Assembly: GCA_031841125.1 (NCBI GenBank)
Contig: CM063112.1
Coordinates: 21,788,603 to 21,852,602 of the forward strand
Length of the DNA stretch: 64,000 nucleotides
Direction of reading: 5' to 3'
DNA from: Acanthococcus lagerstroemiae
Lineage: Eukaryota; Arthropoda; Insecta; Hemiptera; Eriococcidae
Positions 12,796-37,794 of the stretch are shown here, in pieces. The notes below the pieces were generated by a model, which ran no database searches, was not told the DNA's origin, and worked only from the letters and a program-made list of their open reading frames with translations. The stretch's first letter is position 1. Each line of letters begins with the position of its first letter. Position numbers and translations under genes: made by a program.

Positions 12796-13709
12796 CTGAA
12801 TACAACAAAAATAACCAGCCTTCGATCTTTATATCGACATCTAAATAACCTGAATAATCGATATATGAACGCGCACAGATAGACGTTTGAGCCGCAGGTA
12901 AGGTGAGAAAACAAAAGTTCCTTGTCTATGAGGTGAGTATTACCCAAAAATCAAAGGGCAGTGGATTGGTTCAGTGTTGGTTATTTCTTGTTGAATATCA
13001 TACAAGTGAATATATGTCACTAAAGTTCTATCCCGTGTGCTTGATGACCTTTTGATTCGTAGATTTTGTTTGTTGAAGGACTGAACAATTAAAACATACT
13101 AAGAATCACGTAGCCGACTAAAGAGGATTAGATGAAAGTTCTAAGAAACAGGACAGGAGCTAAGATGACTAAAAGACTAAGGAGACCGAAAAGACAATAA
13201 GCAGACTGAAAACACATAGAAGGTCAAAGGAGAAAGAAGAAAGCTAAAAAGATTTGGGGAAAAAAAAAAATACTAGACAGATTAGGAAACGGAAAGATAT
13301 TTATTTGATGATCGAGGAAGTCTAAAAAGAGAGGAAAGATCAACCTGACTGAACAAAGAAAACTGAATAAGACTGAAAATCTACAAAGAATTAGAATACG
13401 GAAGAAAGATAACTGTAAAGACTTTAAGAAGACCAAAAAAACTAAAATGTGATTGAAATGAGGCTACACAGATCCGACAATCTTGGGATCAAAAACAGCA
13501 TAAGTACGATAACTGATTAATGATAGCGACGAACAGTGTTCGAACTTTTTGAGCTGTTCAAGCATCGAAATACTGTTCGTTCGGCTGTTCATCATTTTTA
13601 GGCTACGGCCAGTTCGATAGTCAGAATTGGGTGAAACCAAAAAGCAAAACCTCCTCTCGGGTGAAACCTTGCCGCGGTGAGGAGGCTTAAGCGTAAAAAA
13701 AAATGAATA
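12796..13709. other. Intergenic DNA, A/G-rich degenerate repeats
   Basis: Bases 13070-13450 hold many short diverged GACTGAAAAGA-like words on an A/G-rich strand. No gene was recognised. Confidence 0.4.
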
Positions 13710-13989
13710 CAGTAAAACGCCGATTATCCGGAACGCCCCCCCCCCCCAAAAAAAAAAGATAATCAAGGCCCGGATTTTTAGGCAAAACCTCTTTTTCTCT
13801 CTCTCTTCCTAGTCTAGCCTATTCAGTCTATTAAGGTTTTCAGGATAAATAAGGAAATTCTAAAACTAACGAGCTAATTTCTTGGACTATTTTCCTTCAA
13901 AATGTGTTTTCCTCTATAAAATAAGCACATGTTTCGGTTATCGGGAAAGCCGCTGGTCCCAATTAGTCCGGATGGTCGGCGTTTTACTG
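13710..13989. mobile_element. Tc1/mariner (pogo-like) MITE, 280 bp, TA target
   Basis: The left end reads CAGTAAAACGCCGATTATCC and the right end, in reverse complement, CAGTAAAACGCCGACCATCC. Both are flanked by TA (13708-13709 and 13990-13991). CAGT ends with a TA target are typical of pogo/Tigger elements. The interior has C and A tracts and no coding frame. Confidence 0.8.
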
Positions 13990-13991
13990 TA

Positions 13992-14430
13992 AATAAAAAA
14001 GACTTTCTATGAAGTTACACAGTGTGGAAACGGGACATATTTTATATAAAGAAAATTGAGGACACACCTCTCTGCACTGCGATGAGATATGTTGATATAT
14101 TCAAGCCTCGTGCTATTTTTAAGTCTGATATACTTCTAATTCTAAGATATTACAACTTTTATTGTTTTGAATTATTGATCTGCATTTAACCTCCTCCTTT
14201 TGAATTTTTTTTTTTTAAACCCCATTTTTAACCTTCACTTAGTCACCACCACAAACCGCGCCTCTTAATTTGTTTCTATTGTAACAACATACTGTATTTC
14301 TCTTTTTTTTCTCTTAGTTTATATTCTAAATTATTCTCATGTATTTTGTATTTTTGAAACAATAGTCCTTCTACATGTATCATAACTCCCCTCGTTTTTG
14401 GCCTTCGGGTTGTTCAGGTGGAGTATAATT
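13992..14430. other. Intergenic DNA
   Basis: T-rich sequence with no recognised gene or repeat boundary. Confidence 0.4.
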
Positions 14431-14575
14431 GGTGTTGTGGGACGTATGGCAATGCACGCATGCCAAAGTGGCCCCTGAGACACCGCACCCCCGGCACCGG
14501 AAACTACCCTTTCGGGCATCGCATCGGTACCGAGGTGAGGTTAGGTTAGGTTAGGTTAATAATAATAATAATAAC
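14431..14575 (+). mobile_element. SINE-like repeat ending in TTAGG and TAA tails
   Basis: About 100 bases starting GGTGTTGTGGGACGTATGG match two other copies in this window (22943-23044 and 28784-28882, both on the minus strand). The start resembles a tRNA-type polymerase III A box and CCCTTTCGGGCATC resembles a B box, so a tRNA-derived SINE is possible; this is inference. This copy alone carries a 3' tail of four TTAGG-type repeats (about 14536-14558) followed by (TAA)n. Confidence 0.55.
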
Positions 14576-14577
14576 AG

Positions 14578-16324
14578 ATCATCACGCAACATAGTTTTAA
14601 AGTCCCATGATGCGCACGTTGATGTGTACCACTATGGAAAACGTCGTACTGGTGCAAATCAACACGCAACATTACGCTAGTTTGGAATAATTTCATCGAA
14701 AATGTTTGAAAAAAAAATGCCGATAATTTCCGAAGAATCTCAACGGAAATCTTTAGAAAAAATTTCCAACGTTTCCCAAAGAATTTCATGAAAATTTTTC
14801 GAGAAAATCTTTCGCTAATTTTTGAAGAATATAATAGGAATTGGGAAAAAACTATGACGGTTTTTAAAGGATTTTATCAATAAATTTTAGGTAAAACGTT
14901 CTCCGAAAAATTTAACCGAAAATCGAGGAAAATCTTCAGAAAAATTCTTTGATGACCAGGAATTTCATCTAAAATTTTTGGAGAAAAAAAATGCGATAGC
15001 TTCCGAAGAATCTCTTCAAACATCTTTAGGAAAAATGTCTAATGTTTTCCAAACTATTTCTTTAAAAATCTTCGGGAGAATTTTCCGATAATTTTTGAAG
15101 AATTTCGTAGGAAATATTCGGGGGAACTCTGATGGTTTGAAGAATTTTATGAAAAATCATCAGAAAGAATGTTCGATGATCTCCGAAGAATTTCATCAAT
15201 ATCTTCGGGAAAATTTCTAACAATTTTCAAGGAATTTCGTAGGAAACTTTTAGAAAAAATTTCCGGTAATTTCCAAAGAATCTCATGGGAAATCTTTGGA
15301 AAAATTTCCAATGTTTTCTAAAAAATTTCATCAAAATATCCTTCGAGAAGATTTTCCCATTGTTTTTGAAGAATTTCATGGAAATATTCGGGGGAAACTC
15401 CGATGGTTTTTGAAGAATTTTTACAAGACAATCTTCAGGAAAAATGTTCGATGATCTCCGAAGCACCTGATTGAAAATCTTCGGGAACAATATCCGATTA
15501 TTTTAAGAAATTTCATCGAAATGTTTTGGGAAAAAATTCCGTTAATTTCCGAAGATTTTTATCGGAAATATTTAAAAACAACTGAAATTCTTCGAAGATT
15601 TTTATCGGAAATATTTAAAAACAACTGAAATTCTTCGAAGATTTTCGATGAAATTCTTCGGAGATCATCAAACACTTTCCCAGAAGAGGTTGTTTAATAA
15701 AAATTCTCCAAAAACCATCGGAGTTTTTCCCCGAATATTTCCATGAAATTCTTCAAAAATCAGAAAATTTTCTCGAAAGATTTTGATGACATTTTTTGGA
15801 AAACATTGGAAATTTCTCCAAGGATTTCCTATTCTTCGGTAATTATCGGAAATTTTTTCTAAAAATTTCCTATGAAATTCCTTCAAAATTGTTAGAAATT
15901 TTCCCGGACATACCCGAAGATTTAAAAAAAAAAATTCTTTGGAAAACATTGGACATTTTCCTAATATTTTTCTCGATTTTCGATTAAATTCTTCGGAGAA
16001 CATTTTACCTGAAATTTGTTGATAAAATCCTTTAAAAACCGTCGTAGTTTTTCCCCAATTCCTTCCTATTATTCTTCAAAAATTAGCGAAAGATTTTCTC
16101 GAAAAATCTTCATGAAATTCTTTAGGAAACATTTGGAAATTTTATCTAAAGATTTCCGTTGAGATTCTTCGGAAATTATCAGCATTTTTTTTTCCAAACA
16201 TTTTCGACGAAATTATTCCAAACTAGCGTACTGTTTCGTGTTGATTTGCACCAGTACGACGTTTTCCACAGTGGTACACACCAACGTGCGCTTTATGGGA
16301 CTTCCATTTATGTTGCGTGATGAT
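14578..16324. mobile_element. Foldback element: 1.75-kb near-palindrome
   Basis: The ends are inverted copies. The left begins ATCATCACGCAACATAG and the right, in reverse complement, ATCATCACGCAACATAAA. About 130 bases of unique terminal sequence (including GTACTGGTGCAAATCAACAC) match on both sides. The match continues inward through A/T-rich degenerate units for several hundred bases, so the two halves could pair as one long hairpin. Near the centre a 45-base segment is directly repeated (about 15552-15640). No coding frame is present. The structure fits foldback-type elements with repetitive inverted arms. No target duplication was identified. Confidence 0.8.
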
Positions 16325-16374
16325 TTCCACACTGTATATCGTTAAAATTGCGACTAAAAGCACCTAGGAGAAGA

Positions 16375-17300
16375 CAAACTCCGACAGATAAACCCTGTCG
16401 AAAGCAATGAAAAACTACAACAGTATCTCTTTCCAGGAAATGTAGCTTTTCCAAATATTAATTACTGACGATGACGTTCCAACAAGTAAATAATTTTTCC
16501 GGACGTAAAAATCTCCCCATTCGCATATCCGGGAGGTAGCTATTTGGGAGAGCATCATCATCGGAAAGTTTTAAAAAGAAAGGGGCAATAAAAATAGAAA
16601 CTTTGAATGTAAGAAACTTGAACGGAGTTGGAAGATTAGAGAATCTCAAGACACTTTGATACAACATACTACTCCTCCTCCCAGAAAATCCACAATCGCC
16701 GATGAATGTAGGTCAACACTACTGTAAGAATTACCCCCCCCCCCACCCCACCGCAAAAAATTTTCCAGGGACGCTTCTGGGAGGAAGATGAGCAGGAAGA
16801 CTCAATTTTGACAAAGTATTGAGAGATTTAAAGAAAGGGAAAGCTCCAGGAGTGGATGAGATACCAGCTGAATCATTACAGAACTTAAGAGAATATGTAC
16901 TTTATAAATTGTACAAATTAGTATGTTATTTATGATGAACGGGAAATGCCTGAGGACTTTAAAAATAGTGCTATTGTAACTATACCAAAAAAGCAGGAGC
17001 AGATAGATGTGAAAATAATCCAATTAGTCTTCTTTCGCACACGTCAAAAATATTAACTAGGATAATTTATAGGAGAATTGAATGGATACAGAACTAGGAG
17101 ATGATCATTTTGGATTTAGAAAAAAGTAGAGGTACACTAAGGAAGCAGTGTCAACTTTGAGATTAATTGTAGATGGGAGATTCAAAACAAGGGGCAGGAC
17201 ACATACATCGCATTCATTGATATTGATAAATCTCTTGACAATGTTAGATAGGATAATTTTGATATTCTAAAAAAAGATAGGAATATAATTTAAAGAAAGA
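16375..17300 (+). mobile_element. Decayed non-LTR retrotransposon fragment (copy 1)
   Basis: The start matches the 5' part of the LINE at 21500-26530, including TCTCCCATTCG and the endonuclease-start words TLNVRNLNGVGRLENL. The endonuclease domain is then deleted. The sequence resumes in reverse transcriptase at about 16800 with LKKGKAPGVDEIPAESLQNL and YIAFIDIDKSLDNV, which correspond to conserved RT blocks. Stops and frameshifts are frequent. It lies between the CDK12 gene and the foldback element. Confidence 0.7.
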
Positions 17301-17615
17301 CAAGTTATATTTTAAACTTACAGTATAATAGTCCACATGAATTACGTTCTAATTAGGAAAAAAATCATAGAAAGCTGAAACATGGTACATTGATCTAATT
17401 AAGTATCCTGAACAACATACTGAAAGTCCCGACGAATCCGGTGCCGGCTCCAGAATTTTAGTCAATTCAGATTTGCTCTTAAGCCGGAACTAAATAGCTA
17501 TACGGCTCTAGTTGTGAAGACTGCTCCGAGTTGAGCTTATATACTTTTCGATTTTCTGAGTTGCTTATCAATATTTCTACACTTCTTAGTTTTGCAATCA
17601 TCTCAGTATTTTAGG

Positions 17616-18625
17616 AAGGGATGGGCCAAGTCCAATAACTAAGATTTGAATCCAAAATCCAATAATCTGAATTTTGACTTCTAAATTTCAGTAACTCAGC
17701 AGTGAGCACCCACGCAATCTTCAGTCTACCATTGGCTGAGGACATTCGCATATAATTTCTCTTGTCTGTAGCTCAGCACTAAAATGCTAATTGTAATCAG
17801 TGAAAAAGAGAAATTTCTAGGACTTCGTGTTCAGCGTTCTAACGTCTTACTTACTAATAGGCAGATACTGAAAGCTAACCGAAAGCCGAATGATTTTGGC
17901 GTGAAAGCCAAAGGTGAAAGTCGGAAGCCGAAAGCCGACTAGGTTTGAAAGCCGGAAGCAAAAACCGAATCTTTCTTTTTTCCGAAAATCAAAAAGTATA
18001 GACTACTAATAGTGGGAATTGCTAAAAATCAACTCCTCAGAGTCCTAGACACCCGAAAGGCACCGAAGTGCTAAGCAACCAGGAGGGGGAGGAGGGTGAT
18101 AATACTATGAAAACTGCCCGGAAATCCGAAAGTCAAAAGCTGGAAAGCCGAAAGCCGAACGATTCTGGCATGAAAGCTAAAGCCGAAAGTCAAAAGCTGA
18201 CTGAGTTCGAAGCCGAAAGCAGAAGCCGTATTTTTCAAGGTCAAAAGCTAAAGCCAAAAGCGAAAGCTTTATCGTTCGGCTTTTAGTCCCTGCTAACAGA
18301 TGACCAAATGAACTTCCTTCGCATTCTCAGAACACGACAACAAATAGGATGTAAAACTATCAATACGTAAGGTTTGATTTTCCAGATATCAGTAAATTAA
18401 TGGAAAATTGTTAATTGATGAAATGAGGATTTTAGTGTGTTTGCCGCAGCGCAGCGCTGCAAGCATCCTATTTTTGGAATCATCAAAATGCAAATCTTTT
18501 GCTAATAATTAGGAGTTTAATCCGAAATCCTTTTTGAAAAAGGATTTGAAATCCAAAATCCAAAAGGAGGATTTCTGGAAATTTGGATTTAAAATACCCG
18601 AGGATTTAAATCCTGCCCAACCCTG
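17616..18625. mobile_element. hAT-type non-autonomous element, about 1 kb, 8-bp TSD
   Basis: The outer ends AAGGGATGGGCC and CAGGGTTGGGCA (reverse complement of the right end) form short imperfect inverted repeats. ATTTTAGG is present exactly on both sides (17608-17615 and 18626-18633), an 8-bp hAT-type target duplication. The interior near both ends has repeated GATTTGAAATCC-like words in inverted orientation. It contains a second nested element (17862-18292). No transposase frame. Confidence 0.75.
17862..18292. mobile_element. Nested hAT-like element rich in GAAAGCCG repeats
   Basis: The left end CAGATACTGAAAGCTAACC and the right end in reverse complement CAGGGACTAAAAGCCGAACG form imperfect inverted repeats. 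The interior is two blocks of GAAAGCCGAAAGCC-type words (17866-17985 and 18118-18260). The flanks CTAATAGG and CTAACAGA agree at 6 of 8 bases, compatible with an old hAT target duplication. Confidence 0.5.
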
Positions 18626-18633
18626 ATTTTAGG

Positions 18634-19201
18634 TCCTTTTACGATAGTATTTTCAGTTTTATTCATTCTTCATACTCATTCATTGGACAGAAAACAGAAC
18701 AAAGGCAAACTACGAAGAAGTTAATCACGCGGACGAAAATTAACTTTGACCCAACTCATTGCTCCATCTTGACGTTGGGAAAAACAAACATAGTTTCCTA
18801 GCATCAGAAATACTTCAGAATCTCCACCCTCTTCTCCTTCCGAAGAAAATTTGCTTCGCTACATACAAGGATGGCCAAATGTACACGCGAGCTGAAAGTT
18901 TATGCTCAGAGCAGAAAGAATTCCTCAACATATTCTCACAATGAAAGTGTTCGAGCAAGTGTTCCGGTAAGTAATAATAAAACAAACAAATTCTCAAAAA
19001 ATTCTCGGGTAAACAAGCACTCAAAACAATGCTTTAGCAAACAGACATCAACGTGAACTGCCTCAAGAAATTTCAGTATCACCATTCTCGAGAAATTTTG
19101 TGGACATTTCCTTCCAAAAAATGATTGAGCACTTGCCACCCGTACGTACTTCACGAGTACCCGAGTCGCTTCTCGCAGGGGTACTTTCGGACCCTCCTTA
19201 C
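18634..19201. other. Region downstream of CDK12 exon 12
   Basis: If CDK12 exon 12 is not spliced at 19202, its frame reads on to a stop at 18936. The added residues look like translated intron. No convincing further exon was found. Confidence 0.35.
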
Positions 19202-31978
<12,777 letters not shown>

Positions 31979-34129
31979 AGCTTCACTTCATCTGAAACTG
32001 CGTAGAAATGTTGCGATTTCACCGCAAAGCTCGGTATGAAGCAAAGCATTCAACGAAAACTGTACTTACATTCATTTTAGGTGCTAGCTTGCCACATGAA
32101 TGGAATGGGCCGTACGAGTGCTTGCATGCTGTATGGGAGTATATGAAACGGACCTTACATCTAGATCACAGAGAACTTGTGGGATGACAGCCAAATTGGA
32201 GTTGAAAAAGTAAAACTGACGAACAGTTTCGGAGAATGCTGTCAATTAGCAAGGAAGACCAGTTTGATGAGTTAGCTAATGAAACTCATTAGCTATTCTA
32301 TTATTTTATTTTTATTTACAGTATGATGTATGATAAAATTGGTACCGAACAGGTAGCCATCCTGTACGCGCAGGTCCAGAGGCGACGTAGCAGCTGGAAA
32401 CTTGGAAATAATTAGCGAACTTTATGGTGAGGGGCGAACTATTCTACCCAAGGAATTTGTTGCATTGACTTTTATCAATTCCATCAACTTTGAAATACTC
32501 CCATATCAGAATTACCGAAGGATTGAAAAACTATATACATGAAAATTGCATGTATTGACCAGTTGTTGGGTACTAGCGATAAAAAATTACGTCATGTTTA
32601 CGTCATTTGTCACATGACCGTCAATAGATGTTTGGATGTTAAAACCAACTAGAGAGCGCTGCTGTGCTGCCAAGACACGGAATTTTCAAGTCATGGATAA
32701 AGTACTTTAATTTAATACTTTTTAAATCCTTTTTCTTAGACTTCTGCAAGCTGAGATCAGAAATTACGCAGTCTGTCAAATTTGACGCTCTTGATAATAA
32801 ATTTAGGGATTCCAAAAATATGCTCTGGAAAGGGATCAAATATGCGCATATAATATGCTTTTATTTTCATCCTGAAATATTCCAAAAGATTCCCTATCAA
32901 AATGATGATACAGTAATATGGATTTCATTATTCATTAATTTTGAAAGGGAAATCAAGAGGATGATAGATGAAATCATAAGATCAAAATTATAAACGACAG
33001 AGAGCATGTAGAATGTACATTAGAACATCAGGGATGGAAAAGCTGAATGAATTAGCTTCACTTCCGGCTTCCAGTATTCCCCCATTAAAACTGCTTCCAA
33101 CTTCCGACTTTTTGCTTAAATACAAGAACTTCCAACTTCCATCTCCATGCCCATCAAAATTTTTCAAGAAGCGATTCGCGGCAGAACGTTCAACATTCAA
33201 CACTGCTGCCTCTGCCTTGTATGATAGTTTTTGAAGCTTGAAACACAATGTTGTTTCTTTGAAAAGTAGAACTGGCTGAGTACATTGATAACTGTTATAT
33301 TGAATGTGATGGGTTGAGGAACACCGAGAAGCCTACGCGAAAGTGTTCCTCGGTTCATTAAATGTAAAAATTGGTTATAATATTAACAAGTAACTTCGTT
33401 ACTCGAGCAGGGTCGGCAAAAAGGCACGCATCTTGACTCTCGACAGTCAAGAAAGCGGGTATCTTGGCTATCGACAAGAAATAATAATAAAAAAACAAAA
33501 ATCGCGGAAGAATTAATAAATAATATTTGTAAATGGTCGACCTGATCCAAACCTAATCCTGAGCTCATTTCATTGTTAGTATTGGTAGTGAAGAGTATGC
33601 GATACTCAAATTGAAACGAAGAAAAAAGAGAGAAATACCCAGATGCAGAAAATATAACATTTATCAGTAACACATTATTGTTAATAAACAACTACATATA
33701 TATTAAATGTAAGTAAAAATAAATATTTTAAAAAAAGTAGACAGCGAGCGTATGGAAGACTATATGAAAAAACATCAATTAAATGAATCGTTATTCATCT
33801 CGTCTTCATCATCGTGCTCGCTGTCTGAGCTTGTATCCTCCAATAATCCAAAAATTTTATTTCAAATTTGTCCACGATTCTTTTTATGAAGATGTATGAC
33901 TTCTTCTTCCATAGAATCGCAGAAGTTAGTTTCTGCCTCCGAAGGAACTGTTTCAATATTTCGGACTAAATCCAGAAGTTTTACGGATAATAAGGTTGGT
34001 TTTTGAAGTCTGGAGTGAATTTGGGATCTTACTCTACCTGATTGGTTTTTTCTAGCTACTTAACCACTCGTGACACATACCTACTTGTAAATAAAGCATT
34101 TCTTAGATAAACAAAACGCTTTATTATTA
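31979..34129. other. Upstream of CDK12: no recognised gene
   Basis: The CDK12 promoter and 5' leader must begin here. No core element is obvious. Bases 33000-33230 have a CTTCCGACTTCC-rich stretch. Bases 33780-34000 read on the minus strand as an acidic tail (SSDSEHDDEDEMNNDSF) that could belong to a decayed transposase next to the Tigger element; this is uncertain. Confidence 0.35.
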
Positions 34130-34510
34130 CAGTCGACTCTCGATTTAACGAAGGCCAAGGGAGCAAGGAAAAATTTCGTTAAATCAAATTTCGTCAAAAT
34201 GCGCAAATTCATCAAAATTGACATTATGTTCCTCCAAAGACCGCTGACATTGTTCATTATCGTCCTCATTTTTGGAACCTCGTCAATATTGTAGATTGAA
34301 AATCCAGCGTGCGTGAAAGAATTCGCTATTGTACTCGGCTTAACGAACAATTCATGACATGACAGGTTCACTTTTTTCATAAAATCTACGGGATTTCTGA
34401 TGTATTTATAGTACATAATTGAATTTCGTTAAATCGAGAACATATTTTTCGTTATAGTGAGTTTTTCTCAAGGGAACAGGGTTTTACTTCGTTAAATCGA
34501 GAGTCGACTG
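34130..34510 (-). mobile_element. Tigger/pogo-type element, 381 bp, with transposase remnant
   Basis: Near-perfect inverted ends CAGTCGACTCTCGATTTAAC are flanked by TA (34128-34129 and 34511-34512). The minus-strand frame inside reads VKPSTIANSFTHAGFSIYN, which matches the C-terminal block of pogo/Tigger DDE transposases (TI.N.F.HAGF). The element is therefore an internally deleted derivative of an autonomous Tigger. Confidence 0.85.
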
Positions 34511-35803
34511 TATTATTATTATTATTATTACCTATTATTAGGTATTATTACTTCTCAGTCTTTAAATTTATTGGAACCTCAACTTAAATGCAACTTATAC
34601 CATTTTAATTGACAAGAATAATCTTACCCTTTTAATGACGAGAGCAAAACACGGTAACGAAAGTTTACCTTATCGCTTAAATATGGAAACAAAATGAGGT
34701 AACGCAATTTCAAAACTTATTTTCCAGGTTAAAAAAATAAAATAAAATAAAATTAAAGTTAGGTACATCGAGAAACAATTTTTTTTCCCCTGATTCCAAA
34801 TTTAACTTGAGATAATCGAGTTAAGATGAATAAATTGAATTGAAATTTAAAAGTATGTTAGTCGTGTAAGTATATTAATCAATCTCCAAAGCTCCCTTCA
34901 TATTGGCCTGTAACCATTGTAATTGTATTGTAGGAGCCATCCAGAACCTTGAGAACCCTCAGTTCAACATTCAATACCTACAAATATGAACTAAAGCAGT
35001 ACAACATGTAATTTCTCCTATTCTATGCAGCATGTTATTCGAGTTTCTTTGGTGGCGTTAATACCCGCCCACCTTTAAATGGGCTATATCAGTTAACACA
35101 CACTTGTTGACGAAGATAGTACCGTTACTAATAATACATTGGGATGGCCCTGATTGAGCCAACTTAGCTCTACGTAACACATGCTATCCCGAAACCGCCA
35201 CAGGTGCTTATTGCTGAAATCATCCACTAAGGACTGGCCACCAACTGCACTTGCACTAGCAGTCAGATGCGTCCACCTGGGGGCCTGGATCCCCAAAGGA
35301 TGACCAGTAATGATGGCCCCTCCAAAATTATCTCCCCATGACTGCCCCCTCGTAGTTACTATTCTCATGGAATTCATACATTCTTTCACAGGACAACACG
35401 AAAAAAATATGATAAACCCTACTCTTGTTGGTATTAGCAGGAATACTAAATACCACCGCAAGAAATACAACTGAAATCCTAAATGAAAACTGAATGATAC
35501 TACGCACATTACACTAAAGTCCTTTCCGCAAATATTCAATTTACTTAGCTCCGCAATACTTTTAAATGGGTTATAATTTTTCCAAATGTTCAATCGAAAC
35601 AGAGGCGCATTAAGGGATTTAGCCGCCCCTGACCAGGAATTTTATTACTGCTTCCATGTTACGTTACAAAAAAAAAAAAAACTTATAATTATTATTCTTA
35701 AGAATTTCTAAAACTTTTCCCCCTCGAAAATTTCCGCTCGAAGCCACGATTTCGTAGGCGTCTAGGGAAATAGGGCACTGAATCAAAATACTGTAGAACT
35801 CAC
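34511..35803. other. Intergenic DNA
   Basis: Contains a short (TAT)n run at 34511-34545. An open minus-strand frame of 166 codons at 35093-35593 has no recognised motif and is not called as a gene. Confidence 0.35.
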
Positions 35804-35946
35804 CCCTGTTTCTATGTAAGGATTGTACGAGTATAATTCAGGTACTTTCAATTTCAAATATTCCGTTCCAAAAAGAAAACAAATTGCACCACTTTCTTCG
35901 CGAACCATCATTTTTTCCGCGAACTTCAATATTGACAGCTCCATTC
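35804..35946 (-). CDS. Possible coding exon, unidentified
   Basis: Bounded by acceptor TTTCAG and donor GTGAGT on the minus strand and fully open, reading MELSILKFAEKMMVREESG and YLKLKVPELYSYNPYIETG. The composition is protein-like. No family was recognised and no partner exon is proven. Confidence 0.25.
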
Positions 35947-36178
35947 CTGAAAGTACACAAGCTCATTAGAAATTCACTAAGTCAGAATAAAGATTTTTGA
36001 AATGTATGTAGACTATTATTTTTTTTGGTTCCTGTGCTTCTTTTCAATTGTTTTTTTCTTTCTCTCCTTCTTTTTTATCAGTTAGAAGACACATTATTAA
36101 GTACGATTGAAACTGACAAAGACGTAAGATAATACACAAAATAGCAGGGAGTTGATTTCATTTTTATGTCACTTAGTA

Positions 36179-36262
36179 CAGTCGGACATAACATCAATAA
36201 CAGGGCCGGAATTCTCCGGGGGAATGATATCTGAATAGTTCTGGTACGTTATGTAAGTACTG
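36179..36262. mobile_element. Possible very short TA-flanked MITE
   Basis: CAGT ends with flanking TA and weak inversion (CAGTCGGACATAAC versus CAGTACTTACATAACG). Only 84 bp and poorly matched. Confidence 0.25.
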
Positions 36263-36388
36263 TAACAGTTACCGCCAGTGAACTGGACAAGTGGTAGTGT
36301 TGAATAATTTATTTATTTATTTACAGCGTGTATTTAAAGTGCTGCCCAACAGCTTTTCAGCCAATAGTAGGGCAACACTATCGAACAT

Positions 36389-36414
36389 AATAATAATAAT
36401 AATAGTAATACTAA

Positions 36415-36460
<46 letters not shown>

Positions 36461-36533
36461 GTAATAATAATAAAAGTAATGACAAAAAATTATTAATATT
36501 GATAATAAAAATAACAATAAGAATAATAATAGC
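36389..36533. repeat. (AAT)n microsatellite
   Basis: A long imperfect AAT/TAA trinucleotide run, most regular at about 36415-36470. The tyrosine-rich frame on the minus strand is an artefact of it. Confidence 0.95.
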
Positions 36534-36539
36534 AACCAC

Positions 36540-37794
36540 GTTAATTGCAATTATTGACGCCGCCTTATCCCCCCGCCTCCATCAACCTGCTTTCACGGAC
36601 TTGTTGAGCAGTCCTAAGATATTTAGGTATGTACCTATTAATCATGAATAAAGTTGTGCGAGAGCCTGCGTTACCTTTACTTCAAATTTATGTTTTGTAT
36701 CGAAGAAAATGTCAATTTCGCTGTTAATTTCGACTAGTTTGTTATAGAGTTTCATACTTTTTTCCAAAGGTGAGAAGATATTTGTTCATAATCACGCAAT
36801 TTATGAGTCATTGATGTATAGTTCATCAAAAATCGTTTTTTTTTTTACAAACGAAGATTTTTGGGTCAGTAAACTCCTTGTCGTGAAGACACTATCCCTA
36901 TACATTTCATTGTGGACCGAGAAGAAAGAAGACAGTGAGTGTAAATCCGCCTCAACCCACTACCACTATTATCGACTACCAAGTTAGATGTTATATAAGA
37001 ATATACTTCGTTGCGTCTTATACAACTAATAATATATTTTCCATATCAAACTGCTTTCAATATATAAGTCCTCATACTAAGAAAAAATTTTAATTTCACC
37101 TTTCATATTAGCGAAATCCCCAAAGTTTCAAACTTAAAACGAAGTATCAGAACAACGGTTTTCTGGAGAGTTGATGCAGAGTACCACATTAGATTTTCAA
37201 ACTGGTCCTAAATTTCGCCTCAAATTTCAAACTTTTACCTTTGAAATAACTTAAAAAAATCTGGATAGCGTCAAAGAGTCCGTATAAATCATGAATGAAG
37301 TCTGAAAATCTTGAACAGGTTTGAAACAGTCTTACGAGAATTTCAACGAGTCTGAAAGAAATCTTAGAGAATCTGATAAATCTTAAACAAATTTAGAGAA
37401 CTAATGAAAAGTCTCAATCAATCCTGGAAGAGACAATCTTACCATTGTCTATGACACTGCCGTGCGTCTTCAATGCGTTAGAGTGCTAAGCATGTTAAAG
37501 AGAGTCAGTGAGCCGTCAACAAGTCTGGAAAGTCACAAATTCTTACTCAGGTTTGAAGAAATCTTGAGGGGTCTAAATATGACTGGAAAAGTCCTAAAGG
37601 GATCTTTAAGATTCTTGTATGTAGAAGTCTGGTGCGATATTAACAATTTTTAATCAAGCCTGAAAGAATCTTGAACACTCTTCAAATCTTCCCATACTTT
37701 CAACGAAACGTACATTTTCCGACGCTGTACCAAAATACAGCTTTCCAGCATGTTTCATCATCCAAATGAGAAAATATCTTCCTTTTCGTTTTAC
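36540..37794. repeat. Intergenic DNA with degenerate AGTCTGAAA-type units
   Basis: No gene to about 37280. From 37290 to 37680 there are many diverged copies of a roughly 20-base unit such as GAGTCTGAAAGAAATCTTA, resembling units at 3950-4280, 27740-27930 and 40860-41000. Confidence 0.45.

Noticed and set aside
33013..33234. Plus-strand open frame in a CTTCC-rich stretch
   Set aside because: Simple word-rich sequence, probably a degenerate element interior.
35093..35593. 166-codon minus-strand open frame
   Set aside because: No motif, no splice context and uneven composition; kept only as a note.
36317..36550. Tyrosine-rich open frame
   Set aside because: It is the translation of an (AAT)n microsatellite.
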